This document shows, piece by piece, positions 1-9,960 of a stretch of DNA of 64,000 nucleotides. The position numbers and the translations under genes are program-made. Numbering within the stretch: position 1 is the first letter of the stretch; every line of letters begins with the position of its first letter. The notes beneath the pieces are model-generated. The model ran no database searches, was not told the DNA's origin, and saw only the letters and a list, made by a program, of their open reading frames with translations. Source of the stretch: Varanus komodoensis (Eukaryota > Chordata > Lepidosauria > Squamata > Varanidae); contig NW_025336481.1 of assembly GCF_004798865.1 (NCBI RefSeq), positions 15,904,934 to 15,968,933 on the forward strand. Direction: 5' to 3'.

Positions 1-454
1 CTTTTTACATATGATAAAGCTAGGTCCATGCATCCACAAAATACCTTGTTACTCATGTAACCAGGCCTGGCACAAGAATTGGTAAGGTTGGGCACAGGCC
101 AAGGGCCCAGAGGGTGTCAGGGGCCCACTGGCAAAGAGTTCAAGAGTTGGTGCTTCTCTTTTATCATGGCAACCTGCACATTCACTTCTGGCTCACTGTG
201 ACCCAGGACACGGTGAGGAGGAGGAACAGTAGATGCCACGGCCAGCTGGCTTCAATGGCTTTTTGTCTGATGGTAGCAATGAGGAGAGGGAGAATTAGGA
301 GGCAATAGCAGCTGGTGACAGTGGTGATGAGAAGGGAAGGAGCCCATTGAGGCGGCCCTGTTCAAGGGCCTCAAAAACCTGGAGCTAGTACTGCATGTAA
401 CATCGGTGAGAGCAGCATGCTGATGCGTAGCCTGTCCCTTTTATTATTCTTCAG

Positions 455-756
455 GCCGAAGCAGTGTCCACACGGCTTTTGTCCGAGCCCCGCCAGCTCT
501 AATAAAAATGGAAATTCCTAGCGATCGCCCCATTAGCTCGAGCCATTTTATTGGTCCTCCCGCATTGTCGCCTGGTGTGCCTCCTCTTCTGGTGCCCCTC
601 CCTCGCCGTACTGCAAAACAACACATCTGCACCACATGTGGCAAGAACTTCTCATCAGCAAGTGCTCTTCAGATTCATGAGCGGACTCACACGGGCGAAA
701 AGCCGTTTGCGTGCACCATCTGTGGAAGAGCTTTCACCACGAAAGGGAACCTGAAG
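455..756 (+). CDS. SALL4: SALL4 penultimate coding exon (zinc-finger pair)
   Basis: The exon is 302 nt, with acceptor ttattattcttcag ending at 454 and donor gtgagc at 757. It starts with the last two bases of a split codon and ends in phase 0 after the lysine of GNLK. It encodes a proline-rich linker (about 60 residues, starting [13 protein letters not shown]), a full C2H2 finger (C-x2-C-x12-H-x3-H), the TGEKP linker, and the cysteine half and helix of a second finger. The two zinc-binding histidines of that second finger are in the next exon. Reading on past 756 gives SKGKAM and a stop at 826-828, which is intron translation and not part of the protein. Confidence 0.92.
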
Positions 757-3700
757 GTGAGCAAGGGCAAGGCAATGACTCCCGGTAGGCCCAGTGGCTA
801 TTGCGGTAGGCAGGCCGCCTTAAGCTGAGATCAGCACCTTGGTTACGGTCAATTAAGAACTGATGAGGGCAAGCGTTGGGCTCACGGAAGGACTAGACAC
901 AGTGCCCCTGCCTGTGGGGGGAAGGTGCGTCGTGTGCGCGTGCTTTCCAGTGGTCTCCTCCCTCTCAAACATGCCTTGGTGAAATGTCCCAGTTCCCATT
1001 TGCACAGCATGCACACCGCCATTGCTCCGTGCTTTGCAACAACTTTCTAGTGCCGCAGCAACCGCCTCAACACAAGCAAAGCAAAAACCTCTCTGCCAAC
1101 CTTGCTCAAAACAAGAAATATGCAGAGAAACTTGATGCCTGTAGTCACGATGATGCTAGAAGTATGAGGCCGAACACATCCACTTGGGCATAAACTTCAT
1201 TTTTGTTGTAGGAAAGGAACACGTACTTTTCAGATATGTGTATACCTGCAACTCTGTACATGCCTGCTTGGCTGCTATCCAACAGTGTGCTTTTCCTTTT
1301 GAATGAGAAGAATGCTATGGTGATCACTTGCCCAAGTCCTGATGTCTCCACTCTTAGGGTAGTCACTGGGGAGCTCCCTGTACTGGATTTCAGCCCCAGG
1401 TCCCGCCCTGGCTGCACCGCGGTGAGGTGGTGGTGGTGATCTTGCTTTACTTGGCTTCTTAGTTGACCCAATATAGGATGATGCCCCCCCGCCACCCAGT
1501 CCTTCTAATTTTTTAGATTATAGGGGATCTGCTGCTGATGACAGAATTCTCCTGCATTTGCTGTATGCTTTGTGTGATGCAATAGGACTGAGTTGCTGCT
1601 GTCATTCCCCCCTGCCCACACCTCCACTAAAAGCAAAGACCTGAGGCTCAGTCTATATATGCAGAACACTGGAGTGCTTAAAAGTGCCACCATGGTAAAC
1701 TACACCAATCAAAACTATTTTGGGGAAAGAAGGTTTTGGACTGTTCCCTGATATGCCAGTTCATCATGATCAGCTTTTGCTGAAATATGTGATCTTCCAT
1801 ATAGTATTTGAAGTGAGTTAATTTATTGCCTTATATATCTGCCACATTGTTAATTTGCATGTGTAGCCAAGCTTATATGATAGCTAATGCAAATATTGCT
1901 AGCTATGTTGAACCAGTTGAAATCTGAAATTTCATCTTGGAGGTTTCTAGTGCAGCACTTCCTCCTGTATGAAATCTTATCCTCTGACAGATATTTGGCC
2001 CTAGTACAGAAAAAGAACTGGCATATTCAGGGTGCAAGTCTATGCATGTTTGGGCAGGAAAATGTCCCACGACTCTGCGTATTGAGTCATCTTTGCTGAG
2101 CTGAAAGGTGTGGGCCTGCAGCTGGATGGGTGACCGTAGGTGAAAGTGGAGCAGGGAGCTGGAATCAAAGCCCCTTCCAACTCCCCTCCCCTCCCCTCCC
2201 CTCCCCTCATGTGCTAGTAGTTATGAGACTTCTTAATGTCCAAACATGCATAGGATTGCATCCTTAGGACATAATTCTGCTTCTACTCCAACACTACAAC
2301 CATCTTTCTCTTCTGTAACACTTTTTTTCTTGTGGGTAATTAGAGGGCAAAGCTCTTGGGACTTTTTTCTGCATAAATGTACTTAAGATTGCACTCTATA
2401 TCTAGTAATTTGTATTTATGCCTCCCTGAATGTACAGCAAACTATCTGCAAGGTGTACACTATCTGCAAGGTGTACACCAGCACTAACACTACACCAGAG
2501 TTAGTGCTGGTGTAGGCAGCAGGTATATCAGATGTGTGGATATTGCTGAGGGAGTATGTGAGAAGGGACCACCTCTGTGGTACTGTGGGTATGGGATGGC
2601 CGTAGAAAAGGTGGGTTGCTCTTGTAATGAGTGCTAGGCTGAATCCCCCCCCCCACTTTTTTACCATTCTCATGCAATCTCACAGAAATCACTTTCAAAA
2701 AGAATTCAGAAGAAAAGTTCTGACAAATGTTCATTGGTTGGTTTCAAGGTTCTTGTGGTTACCTGACTTAGGAGGTGGCTGAGAAGCGTATGGGTGTGCC
2801 CTTCCTTTCACTGCACAATCAGCCTCTGGCCTCAGTGTCCCACATTTGAAGTACAACCCAAGAGAAGGCATGAGTTAATATCTCCTGTGTTTTCCCCCCA
2901 TTTCGGGAAGTGTAGGTGGTGTGGGAGGCTGTAGAATAATGGAGAATTGTGTTATAGGAAAAACCACAGAGAGAGCCAGAGAGAGTGAAAGAGAGAGCCA
3001 GAGAACGTCTCACTGTGACTAGGTCAGCTCAAAAACGTCATTATAAAATGTGCTGATGGTGATGTGGAAAAGAAGAAACATTAGCACATTTGATGCTGGG
3101 GTCACTTGCAATGGCAGTGGAAAAAACCAAAAACCCTTAGGAAAAAAGGAGGCGAGGCTACGGTGCCTGTGAATGGTGAGCCCTACCTGTGAGAAACTGG
3201 TAGAGAATTTCTCCTGCCCTTGGGGAAATCTGGTGAAACGGTCCTTCCAATTTCTCTGGCCTGGGGAATTGTGACAGGCAGTTTATGCATAGCTCTGTTT
3301 TTAACACGCTCCTCCACGTCCACGTGCATTCTCCCCTTGCCTTGACACCCACATGCTCCTAAAGACCAGTGCAGAAGAATGCTGCTTCACAGGACTGGGT
3401 AACACGATCACACAGTGTTCTCTATCCTATGGGTACCCATGAACATTCAGTTGAACATAAGCATGATTTCCCTTTGCAGTTGTGTCACTGGACCTTGGCC
3501 AAGCAAAGCCAGCTGGAGCAGCCCCTCTCTTTCTATCCCCACCCCCATATGTTTAGCTTAGATGTGGAGCAATGAGGGGGATCGTGTTTATGCCTATCCC
3601 CCCCTTCTCCTCAAAGCATCCCATAGCCTCCACAATTCAAATCCATAACTCGGGGCACATAGGTATTACATTGGCATTGATCACACCTTCCCAGCCTGGT

Positions 3701-4021
3701 GTCCTCCAGCATTGTTGGATCACACAGCTGGCTGGAGGATCCTGGGAACGCTAGTCCAGCACAGCTGCTGGGGACGGCTGCTGCAGAACTTGCTGGGAAG
3801 ATGCTGTACGGCCAGCGTGCCACATCCATGCCTTTTTCTTCTTGCACCTGGGTTCTTGCTAACCTTCCCTTAATCTCTCACATCTGATACCATCCTTTCC
3901 CCCCAGGGAGCACAGAGCAGGGCATACAGAGTTGTAGCTCTTCTTTCCCATAGCAAAAAAAAAAAAAAAAAAAGCCTGTGAATAGTTGAGAGATGGAGCT
4001 CTGCCCAAGACTTGATGCAGG

Positions 4022-4095
<74 letters not shown>

Positions 4096-5097
4096 ACATT
4101 TCTATGCCGCCCCTTGCCGAAACCTCGGGGCGGCTTACAACATGATAAAATACATTGAAATACAATAGTACATAATAAATTACCATTAAATATAAAAATA
4201 CAAAAAAATACATTGATTTACAAATACAGAATTAAAATTATCAGTATAAAATAAAAATATAGGAGGAGAAAGAGAAGGAAGAAGAAGTTGCCCCGGCCAG
4301 ATCATATGTTTTAACAATTGAAATGATGTTTAAATAAAAAGGTCTTTACCTGGCGCCGAAAAACCAGTAACGACGGTGCCAGGCGGACCTCTTTGGGGAG
4401 TGAATTCCATAGGTTGGGCGCCACCGCAGAGAAAGCCCTCCTCCGGGTACTTACTCTCCTAATTTCTTTCATGGAGGGTTCCCGGAGAAGGTTACTCTGA
4501 GCATAACAGGGACTGGGCCCAGTTCATTCTGTTCAAACTTTAAATGCTTTGACCATGGTTACCTTTGCCTCCCCCATCCCTGCCACCCTTTGCAGGATCA
4601 GTAGACATTAAAATGTAATTCTGATGTTCTTCTTTCTCCCCACCCTGCTGCTTTTCTGTAAGGTCCATGTTGGAACTCACATGTGGAACAATTCAGCTCG
4701 CCGTGGAAGGAGACTGTCCATTGATAACCCCATGGCTCTGCTCAGCAGTGACCCAAAGAAGGTGTCAGAGATGTTTCCTAAGGATGTTGTGCCTCCGTCG
4801 GTCAACCTTGACTCTGCTGCATGGAACCAGTATGCTGCTGTGCTCAGTAATGGCTTGGCCATGAAAACCAATGAGATCTCAGTGATCCAGAGTGGAGGCA
4901 TCCCTTCTCTTCCAACCACAGTAGGAGGAGGTCCAGCAATCAATGTAGCAATGAATTCCACCACAGTGTCCAAGATGGATAGTTCCCAGTCTGCAATTGG
5001 GGTTGAGCTGGAGAAACCCAGTAGTACTGCTGCAGACAATGTGCCAAAATGCCAATTCCCCCACTTTATGGAGGAGAACAAAATTGCTGTTAATTGA
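455..5097 (+). CDS. SALL4: SALL4 (spalt-like transcription factor 4), 3' part: last two coding exons
   Basis: This is the C-terminal part of a spalt-family C2H2 zinc-finger transcription factor, a nuclear protein acting in stem-cell and embryonic gene control. Two coding exons are present, 455-756 and 4663-5097, joined in phase 0. Together they encode the last zinc-finger pair (the ZFC4 cluster of SALL4) and the C-terminal tail. The fingers begin at [10 protein letters not shown] and [10 protein letters not shown] and are linked by THTGEKP. The TTKGNLK helix of the second finger carries the Thr and Asn reported to contact AT-rich DNA in mammalian SALL4. The tail starts [10 protein letters not shown], and THMWN is typical of SALL4 as I recall it. 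SALL4 rather than SALL1 or SALL3 is also supported by ATP9A lying next door in the same orientation. The earlier exons are outside the window. Confidence 0.93.
2181..2208 (+). repeat. (CTCCC)n simple repeat
   Basis: A pyrimidine run of about five CTCCC-type units within the SALL4 intron. Confidence 0.85.
2443..2514 (+). repeat. 18-bp tandem duplication leading into a perfect 15-bp hairpin
   Basis: The unit tatctgcaaggtgtacac occurs twice without change (2443-2460, 2461-2478). The second copy runs into a perfect inverted repeat, tacaccagcactaac at 2474-2488 and gttagtgctggtgta at 2500-2514, with an 11-nt loop. No transposon family was recognised. Confidence 0.85.
3955..3973 (+). repeat. Poly(A) tract
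   Basis: About 19 consecutive A's. No recognisable retroelement body precedes it, so it could be the tail of a very old insertion or a plain simple repeat. Confidence 0.8.
4021..4516 (-). mobile_element. L2-clade LINE, 3' end with microsatellite tail
   Basis: The reverse strand reads the end of an L2 reverse-transcriptase ORF ([11 protein letters not shown]-like, then [12 protein letters not shown]-like) from about 4516 to 4330. An AT-rich 3'UTR and the family 3' end gccgccccgaggtttcggca-like follow. The tail is a (AAT)n then (AAC)n microsatellite (4021-4096 on +). It closely matches the + strand copy at 12696-14168, so it is the same or a sister subfamily, strongly 5'-truncated. Confidence 0.85.
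4663..5097 (+). CDS. SALL4: SALL4 terminal coding exon
   Basis: The exon is 435 nt and begins GTC CAT right after the acceptor at 4661-4662. It supplies the two histidines (VHVGTH) that finish the second finger begun in the previous exon. It then encodes a basic patch (ARRGRRLS), a conserved block with [14 protein letters not shown] and [12 protein letters not shown], a Ser/Thr-rich stretch, and the end [13 protein letters not shown] before TGA at 5095-5097. The same conserved blocks appear in SALL1 and SALL3 as I recall them, so this is the true C terminus. The open frame extends upstream to 4624, but those codons belong to the intron. Confidence 0.94.
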   Translation, partial: VHVGTHMWNNSARRGRRLSIDNPMALLSSDPKKVSEMFPKDVVPPSVNLDSAAWNQYAAVLSNGLAMKTNEISVIQSGGIPSLPTTVGGGPAINVAMNSTTVSKMDSSQSAIGVELEKPSSTAADNVPKCQFPHFMEENKIAVN

Positions 5098-5523
5098 GAA
5101 CAAGAAAACTTGAGAGGAGGCAGAATGGATTTTTTAAAAGAAGAAATTGCTATAGAAGCATATATATAAAAAATATATAAATATATATTTTTAAGAGATT
5201 ACACCTCAAGTATCCTTATTTTCCTAATGACGTGCAAATGATTTGGTGGTTGTCTTCATAGGAGTTGTCCAGAGTACAATCATGCCCTTTGTTTTTGCGC
5301 AAAAAAAAGTGAAGCCAAGTTAGGATTCTTCTCTGTCTTTGGAAAGATGCGGGTCTTGCAAAGTACTTCTTACATGGGGACTGCTTTAATGTGTAAAACC
5401 ATAGAGGTTTTACAATGTGAAATTCCAAAGGTTATTAAATTTACCTCTTCTCTCTTGTTTGGGGGGGTTGGTTGGTTTTGTTACTGCTTGCATAGGAACT
5501 ATTTGTGGCTTTGAGCAGAGTAG

Positions 5524-5529
5524 AATAAA
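5524..5529 (+). terminator. Possible proximal poly(A) signal of SALL4
   Basis: AATAAA lies 427 nt after the stop codon. It would give a short 3'UTR. No clear GU-rich element was checked. Confidence 0.35.
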
Positions 5530-6800
5530 ACCTATGGGTCATTAAAAAGAAGGGGGCACGGCACTCTGGGAATTCACGGCTGATATGTGGAAAACAATTA
5601 TGCGGGTAAAGGTCCTAGAATGCCACCCTTTTAGAGTAGTATGTATTTTTGTTTGTTTGTGGGGGATATTTTGTTTATGTGGTTTTGAATGTAATATTGC
5701 TATAAAGCCTGTTGGAGATGCGCAAATCCAATTTATGCAGAAGGATGCTGTTGGAAAACAAGATTACTTTTTGAAGCCAGCACTCCATGATAAAATCTTG
5801 CATATCCTGTACTGATGACTGCTGCTTATTTAAATACTACATGGACCGAGGCACACAATGGCAAAACACTGGCTTTTCAATGCAGTGAAGGGCAGGAGGG
5901 GACTCCCTTCCCTCACACAGAACTGGAGTAGCAGGTTGGAAGAGATTCAACATCAGGAAAGAGGAATGAGCATGGGGTGGAAGTTTTGTATATACTGTTG
6001 AAAGGGAATCAAATCCTTAGGAGATCGAGGTTTTGTTTTGTTTTAATGTTCAGCCAGGAATCTCAGGTGACTGCATTTGGCAATGGTTCCCTTAGCAGGA
6101 GCAGATGTCTCCTCTGCTTGTGCATTTTGATCTTTTGTCCAGTAGGATTTTCTTTCATCAAGTAGGAAAAAAGTCTGTCTAATTCTGTGTTTAAATGAAG
6201 TATGTGCTTTGAGGTGGCATGCTCTTTTGTTACTACATTTCCACTTTAGAAAATCAGGGTGTAATCCACCCAAACGTTTAGCTGCATGAACCGCAGCAGT
6301 TCCAATCCATTTCAAAGAACCTTTTGCAGAAAAAATTATTGGGGGCCCAAAGATCCTTCTAGACTTTTGTGTGTTTCCATTTTCTTGGGAGGGGGGAGGA
6401 CCAAAACGAAGCCCCGATGACATTTGTATTGTATGAAGGTTACTGAAATAGTCTTCTGAATTCTAAGTTATCTACCTCATTATTATTATTGTTATTATTA
6501 TTGTTATTACTATTTTGTTCTTTTTGTAGTGCTAAGTGTCTATTTTTCTATAAAATAACCACTGTTTTGAACTTGAGATCCAAGCAGAGGCTACTGTGCA
6601 CTATTTGAACCAAAACAAGATATATTGGTAGGAATATCTGAAGAGGTTACGTTGTGTGTGTGAATATGTGGGGGTGAGTGGGTTTGTTTTGTGTTTGGTC
6701 TCCCCCTCCCCACTCTTCTTGAATTTGCAGGATCTCTCTGTATGTTGATGTAAAGCTACAATGGAACATTTAGCTAAACATTTGATACTAAAAGGACTTG

Positions 6801-6806
6801 AATAAA
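6801..6806 (+). terminator. Possible poly(A) signal of SALL4
   Basis: AATAAA is followed within 10-20 nt by TGTGGCTTTTT, a U/GU-rich stretch suitable for CstF binding. This is a candidate alternative end. Confidence 0.5.
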
Positions 6807-7177
6807 AATGTGGCTTTTTCTGACTTTAGAGTCCGGCTTTGCTCATGTGGAAGGCTCATGAAACAATGTGGATTTAATATTTTTTTAACTTGTGTAATGT
6901 TGTTGCACCTGAACTCTCTCTGTGTGTGTTCAATTGTTTTAATTTTTATTTTGTTTGGCTAGGATTAATGTTTGCCAAGTTGTGCCTTTCCTGCTGGACT
7001 TTTTAAAGTAAGAACATACCCTGTTTACACTAAAATATGGATCTTGTTACACAGAACATGCCAAAGGTGCGTTGCGAGCATCACATCTCTTCTGCATTGT
7101 GAATGTACGGACATTTTAAGTCAATTCTGTGTAGTTTTGTTTTTGACTATCTACTGATGCATTTCTGTTGATATGAG

Positions 7178-7183
7178 AATAAA
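7178..7183 (+). terminator. Likely distal poly(A) signal of SALL4
   Basis: AATAAA is the last canonical hexamer before the first intergenic repeat at about 7615. A T-rich stretch (GACTTTTTC) follows shortly after it. Confidence 0.5.
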
Positions 7184-7614
7184 TCTGGGATGACTTTTTC
7201 ACACTTGATGCATTTAACCTTTCTTTTTCTTATGTTGCTATGTGTGAAGGTGCATCATAACCAGCATTCTCCATGCCTAACATTAAACGGAAATGTCTGC
7301 ACATGGGTTATTTAAAATTCCACTATCTGTACAGATTGTGTAGAGAAGGAAATTTCTCATAATCCTGCAATTTTTCCGAGTGCTACCTTCAGTCTTATAC
7401 AGATACAGTTTCCTCACCACATTCTCAGGATGTCAGTAAACATGAAATCTGACACTTTCACAAAATTGTTGTGACTGATGTTTCTCTCCCCGTACCTTGA
7501 AATTTTTGCTAGGTTATAAACTGCTTGTGTGAGCAAGATTTGCTTCATTTCTACTATCCAAAAGCTGTTAGAAGCCAAAATACAACATAATAAAAGACCA
7601 ATTTATTAAAATTT

Positions 7615-7797
7615 ATAAAAGACCGCTCAGCCATGGAGCCAACTGGGTGACTTTGGGCCAGTCACAGACTCTCAGCCCAACCTACCTCACAGGGTTGTTG
7701 TTGTGGGGATAAGATGGAGAAGGAGATGTAAGCTGCCTTGAGCCCTTTGTAGGAAAAAGGCAGATATAAATCGAAAAATAAATAAATAAAATTTATT
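7615..7797 (+). mobile_element. tRNA-derived SINE (MIR/CORE-like body), 5'-truncated
   Basis: The copy starts inside the tRNA-derived head at CGCTCAGCCATGGAGCC, then has GGGTGACTTTGGGCCAGTC, TCACAGGGTTGTTGTTG and the end AAGGCAGATATAAATCG with an AAATA tail. It shares all of these with the fuller copies at 33409-33630 and 8868-9103. Confidence 0.85.
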
Positions 7798-8389
7798 TCT
7801 ATGATTCTAATCTACCCAAAGACGAATGATCTCTAGATGGACACCAAAATATTAACATGTCATATGGTAGTTGAAAATACAAGTACAAATATTTAAAAGA
7901 ATAACAAAGTGAACCAAAAGACACAGGCCCAGTAGAAAGTCTTAATCTAGTACTGAAAAGATAACCCTGCAGTTGTCAGGCAAATCTCTTTGCAGAGCGG
8001 ATTCCACAAGCGCTCTCACTTGTGGCCACCCAGGTAGCTTCCTTTGGCAAAGGGACCTGGAGGAGGGATGCTGGTCATAGTGTATCAGGCTTAGTGTACC
8101 AAAATGTCCATCCTGCAGAACCCGCAAGGGGAGGGCAGACAAGGACTGTGTTCATAGCTCATTTCTTGTTCAGCATCTGGATTAAAAGGGAGTCTGTAGT
8201 AGTAGTTGGGAGGTCACAGTCTTGCAACATCCGCAGGGTTGTAGGCTTCCCATCCCTGCCTTATAACTAATAGCTGGAAAGCAGGGAACAGGAGGCCATT
8301 CCCTGCTGTCCCAGTACACTTTCACTCTCCTCTTGGATGGGAAGAAGAGACAGTGTATGTATGGAGAAAATACAACTATATTCAAAGGC

Positions 8390-8612
8390 CACCAATCTGG
8401 ATGGGATTAACAGGAATGGGCAAATTCCTGGAGGAGAACATTCCAGTCCTGATGGCTAGCGGGGCACCTCCAGTAGCAAAGATAGTATGCCTGTGTATAC
8501 CAGTAGCTGGGGAACATGGATGGGAAGGAGCTGTTACACTTCTGACCTGCCTGTGGGATGCTGGGATGGTTGGTCACTGTATGAACAGAAGACTGGATGA
8601 GATGAACCGCTG
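8390..8612 (+). mobile_element. CR1-type LINE 3' end
   Basis: It reads GGGCAAATTCCTGGAGGAGAA, then a CCAGTAGCTGGGGAACATGG-like segment and GGTCACTGTATGAACAGAAG. This is the end of the ORF (FLEEN) and 3'UTR of a CR1 subfamily common in squamates, assigned from memory. It is diverged and truncated at both ends. Confidence 0.65.
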
Positions 8613-8867
8613 GCCCATCAAGAAATCAGCAATCTGGGGCATGCTCCATAGCTATAACTTTCTGCTGCAATAAGGTTTTTTTAACTGTAAATATTTTTCT
8701 CAACAGTTCTCCTTGCCCCCTCTCCAAATGGGAAACCTAGCATAATCCTTAACCAAACAAAAAATACCTGCCAGGTATTCAAATTGGTTGAGGACAACTG
8801 AAGGAATGCAACCCACAGAGTCAAGTCTTCATTAGTGCATAGCTACACATCTTAAATTAGTGTGCCC

Positions 8868-9103
8868 CTACCTATTTATTTTTCGATTTATATCCTGTCT
8901 TTTTCTTACAAAGGACTCAAGGCAGCTTGCATCTCCTCCTCCATCTTATCCCCACAACAACCCAGTGAGGCAGGTCGGGCTGAGAGTCTGTGACTGGCCC
9001 AAAGTCACCCAGTTGGCTCCATGGCTGAGCGGGGACTCGAACCTGGATCGTCTGAGTCCCAGTCTCATGCCCTTAACCACTACACCACACTGGCTCTCTG
9101 CTA
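8868..9103 (-). mobile_element. Near full-length tRNA-derived SINE (MIR/CORE-like)
   Basis: On the minus strand the copy runs from AGCCAGTGTGGTGTAGTGG (A-box region, 9071-9100 on +) through a consensus pol III B box GGTTCGAGTCC (9033-9043) and a conserved body to a TATAAATCGAAAAATAAATA tail. Both pol III boxes are intact, so it could once be transcribed. No clear target-site duplication was found. Confidence 0.88.
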
Positions 9104-9126
9104 ATTCAGCTATGTCCCCTTCCCCC

Positions 9127-9412
9127 CTTATTTTATTTCATATATTTCTATGCTACCCAACAGTGAAAGCTCTTGGTTTGGAGCAGCACATAATATCATC
9201 AATAAGCACATTAAAACAGTTTTGTGATATAACCAAAGTAAAAACAACAGCTTTGGACAACAGCAGCACCTACAGAGGTTTTAAAATATTGAAGGATTTG
9301 TTTAAAAGGTCTTTATCTGGCACAGAAAAGAAAACTCACAGTGTAAGTTCTGGATGAGCTTTCTGGGGAGGGCATTTCATGGGGTGCCCCCAATGGTAAC
9401 AGCCTCTCCCTA
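9127..9412 (-). mobile_element. Old L2-clade LINE 3' end
   Basis: The reverse strand carries a degraded L2 3' end: a CTACCCAACAGTGAAAG block in place of the usual gccgcccc terminus, an AT-rich 3'UTR, then a diverged match to the TFLFK and NLWNALP part of the ORF near 9310-9400. It is older than the 4-kb and 13-kb copies. Confidence 0.6.
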
Positions 9413-9689
9413 GTAGCCATTCATCTTAAACCACATTTGTCTACTTTTCAATGCATACCAAGATAAAATATACTTCGCTTGGCCTGAAGAGGAAGAAATA
9501 ATCTTTGTTAACTAAGCATATATCCCTTATATTTACCATCATGATTATGAACCCATACTCCCCAAACTATGTATGTTCTGAACTCACTGGTGCATCATTA
9601 CTGGGTTACCAAATGGTCTCTCTGCAAAAACCTGTGGCAGGGTGAAGTTTTTTGTAGTTTCCGCTCGCTGGTGCTGATGGATTTATGAA

Positions 9690-9960
9690 GGGCTTCATTT
9701 AATGGATGTTTAAAGGATATCCGCTGTCACCCACTTGTTGGAAAGGGGGACGAAAGGGTGAAGGGAAACAAAACCATCCCAGCAGATCACAGATACAGGT
9801 GCTAATGGCTTATTACATGCTGGTAGTGATTAACTGGCCAATTAATTGCAGTCGTCGTGTCAGAGCTCAGACCGAGAAAAAAGATAAATGCACCATGTGT
9901 ACATTTTGGGCATGCATAATACTGCCGCACTGCCAATAATTCCAGTCTTGGCATCCAAGA
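9690..9960. promoter_or_regulatory. Non-repetitive block, possible conserved noncoding element
   Basis: A stretch with no repeat signature in which homeodomain-type cores cluster, for example GTGATTAACTGGCCAATTAATTG near 9826-9848. Position between SALL4 and ATP9A would suit an enhancer. This is inference only. Confidence 0.2.

Larger units (their letters stand above)
757..4662 (+). other. SALL4 last intron
   Basis: This 3.9-kb phase-0 intron runs from donor gtgagc to acceptor ttctgtaag. It holds a (CTCCC)n run, an 18-bp tandem duplication with a hairpin (2443-2514), a poly(A) run (3955-3973) and a minus-strand L2 3' end (4021-4516). A stretch around 3690-3780 resembles one arm of the short inverted-repeat family described elsewhere in this window. 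I recognise no gene in it; the short open frames here have no family resemblance. Confidence 0.85.
5098..7205 (+). other. SALL4: SALL4 3' untranslated region
   Basis: About 2.1 kb follow the stop codon. The segment is AT-rich, lacks interspersed repeats, and has three AATAAA hexamers (5524, 6801 and 7178). A very AT-rich tract lies at 5157-5192. The repeat-free stretch and the last hexamer make an end near 7195-7205 the best guess. Minus-strand open frames such as 6043-6423 look like chance. Confidence 0.65.

Noticed and set aside
2474-2514. Hairpin as a microRNA precursor
   Set aside because: A 15-bp stem is too short for a typical pre-miRNA, and no conservation or reads are available. Reported as a structure only.
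4624-4662. ATG at 4624 as the start of a separate 157-codon gene
   Set aside because: It is the intron-to-exon read-through of the last SALL4 exon; a good polypyrimidine tract and AG precede 4663.
455-5097. Alternative assignment as SALL1 or SALL3
   Set aside because: The tail looks similar to those, but THMWN after the last finger and the neighbouring ATP9A fit SALL4; SALL3 would be next to ATP9B.
9033-9043. Possible tRNA gene suggested by an intact B box
   Set aside because: The sequence around it is a SINE with a long non-tRNA body and does not fold as a full cloverleaf.
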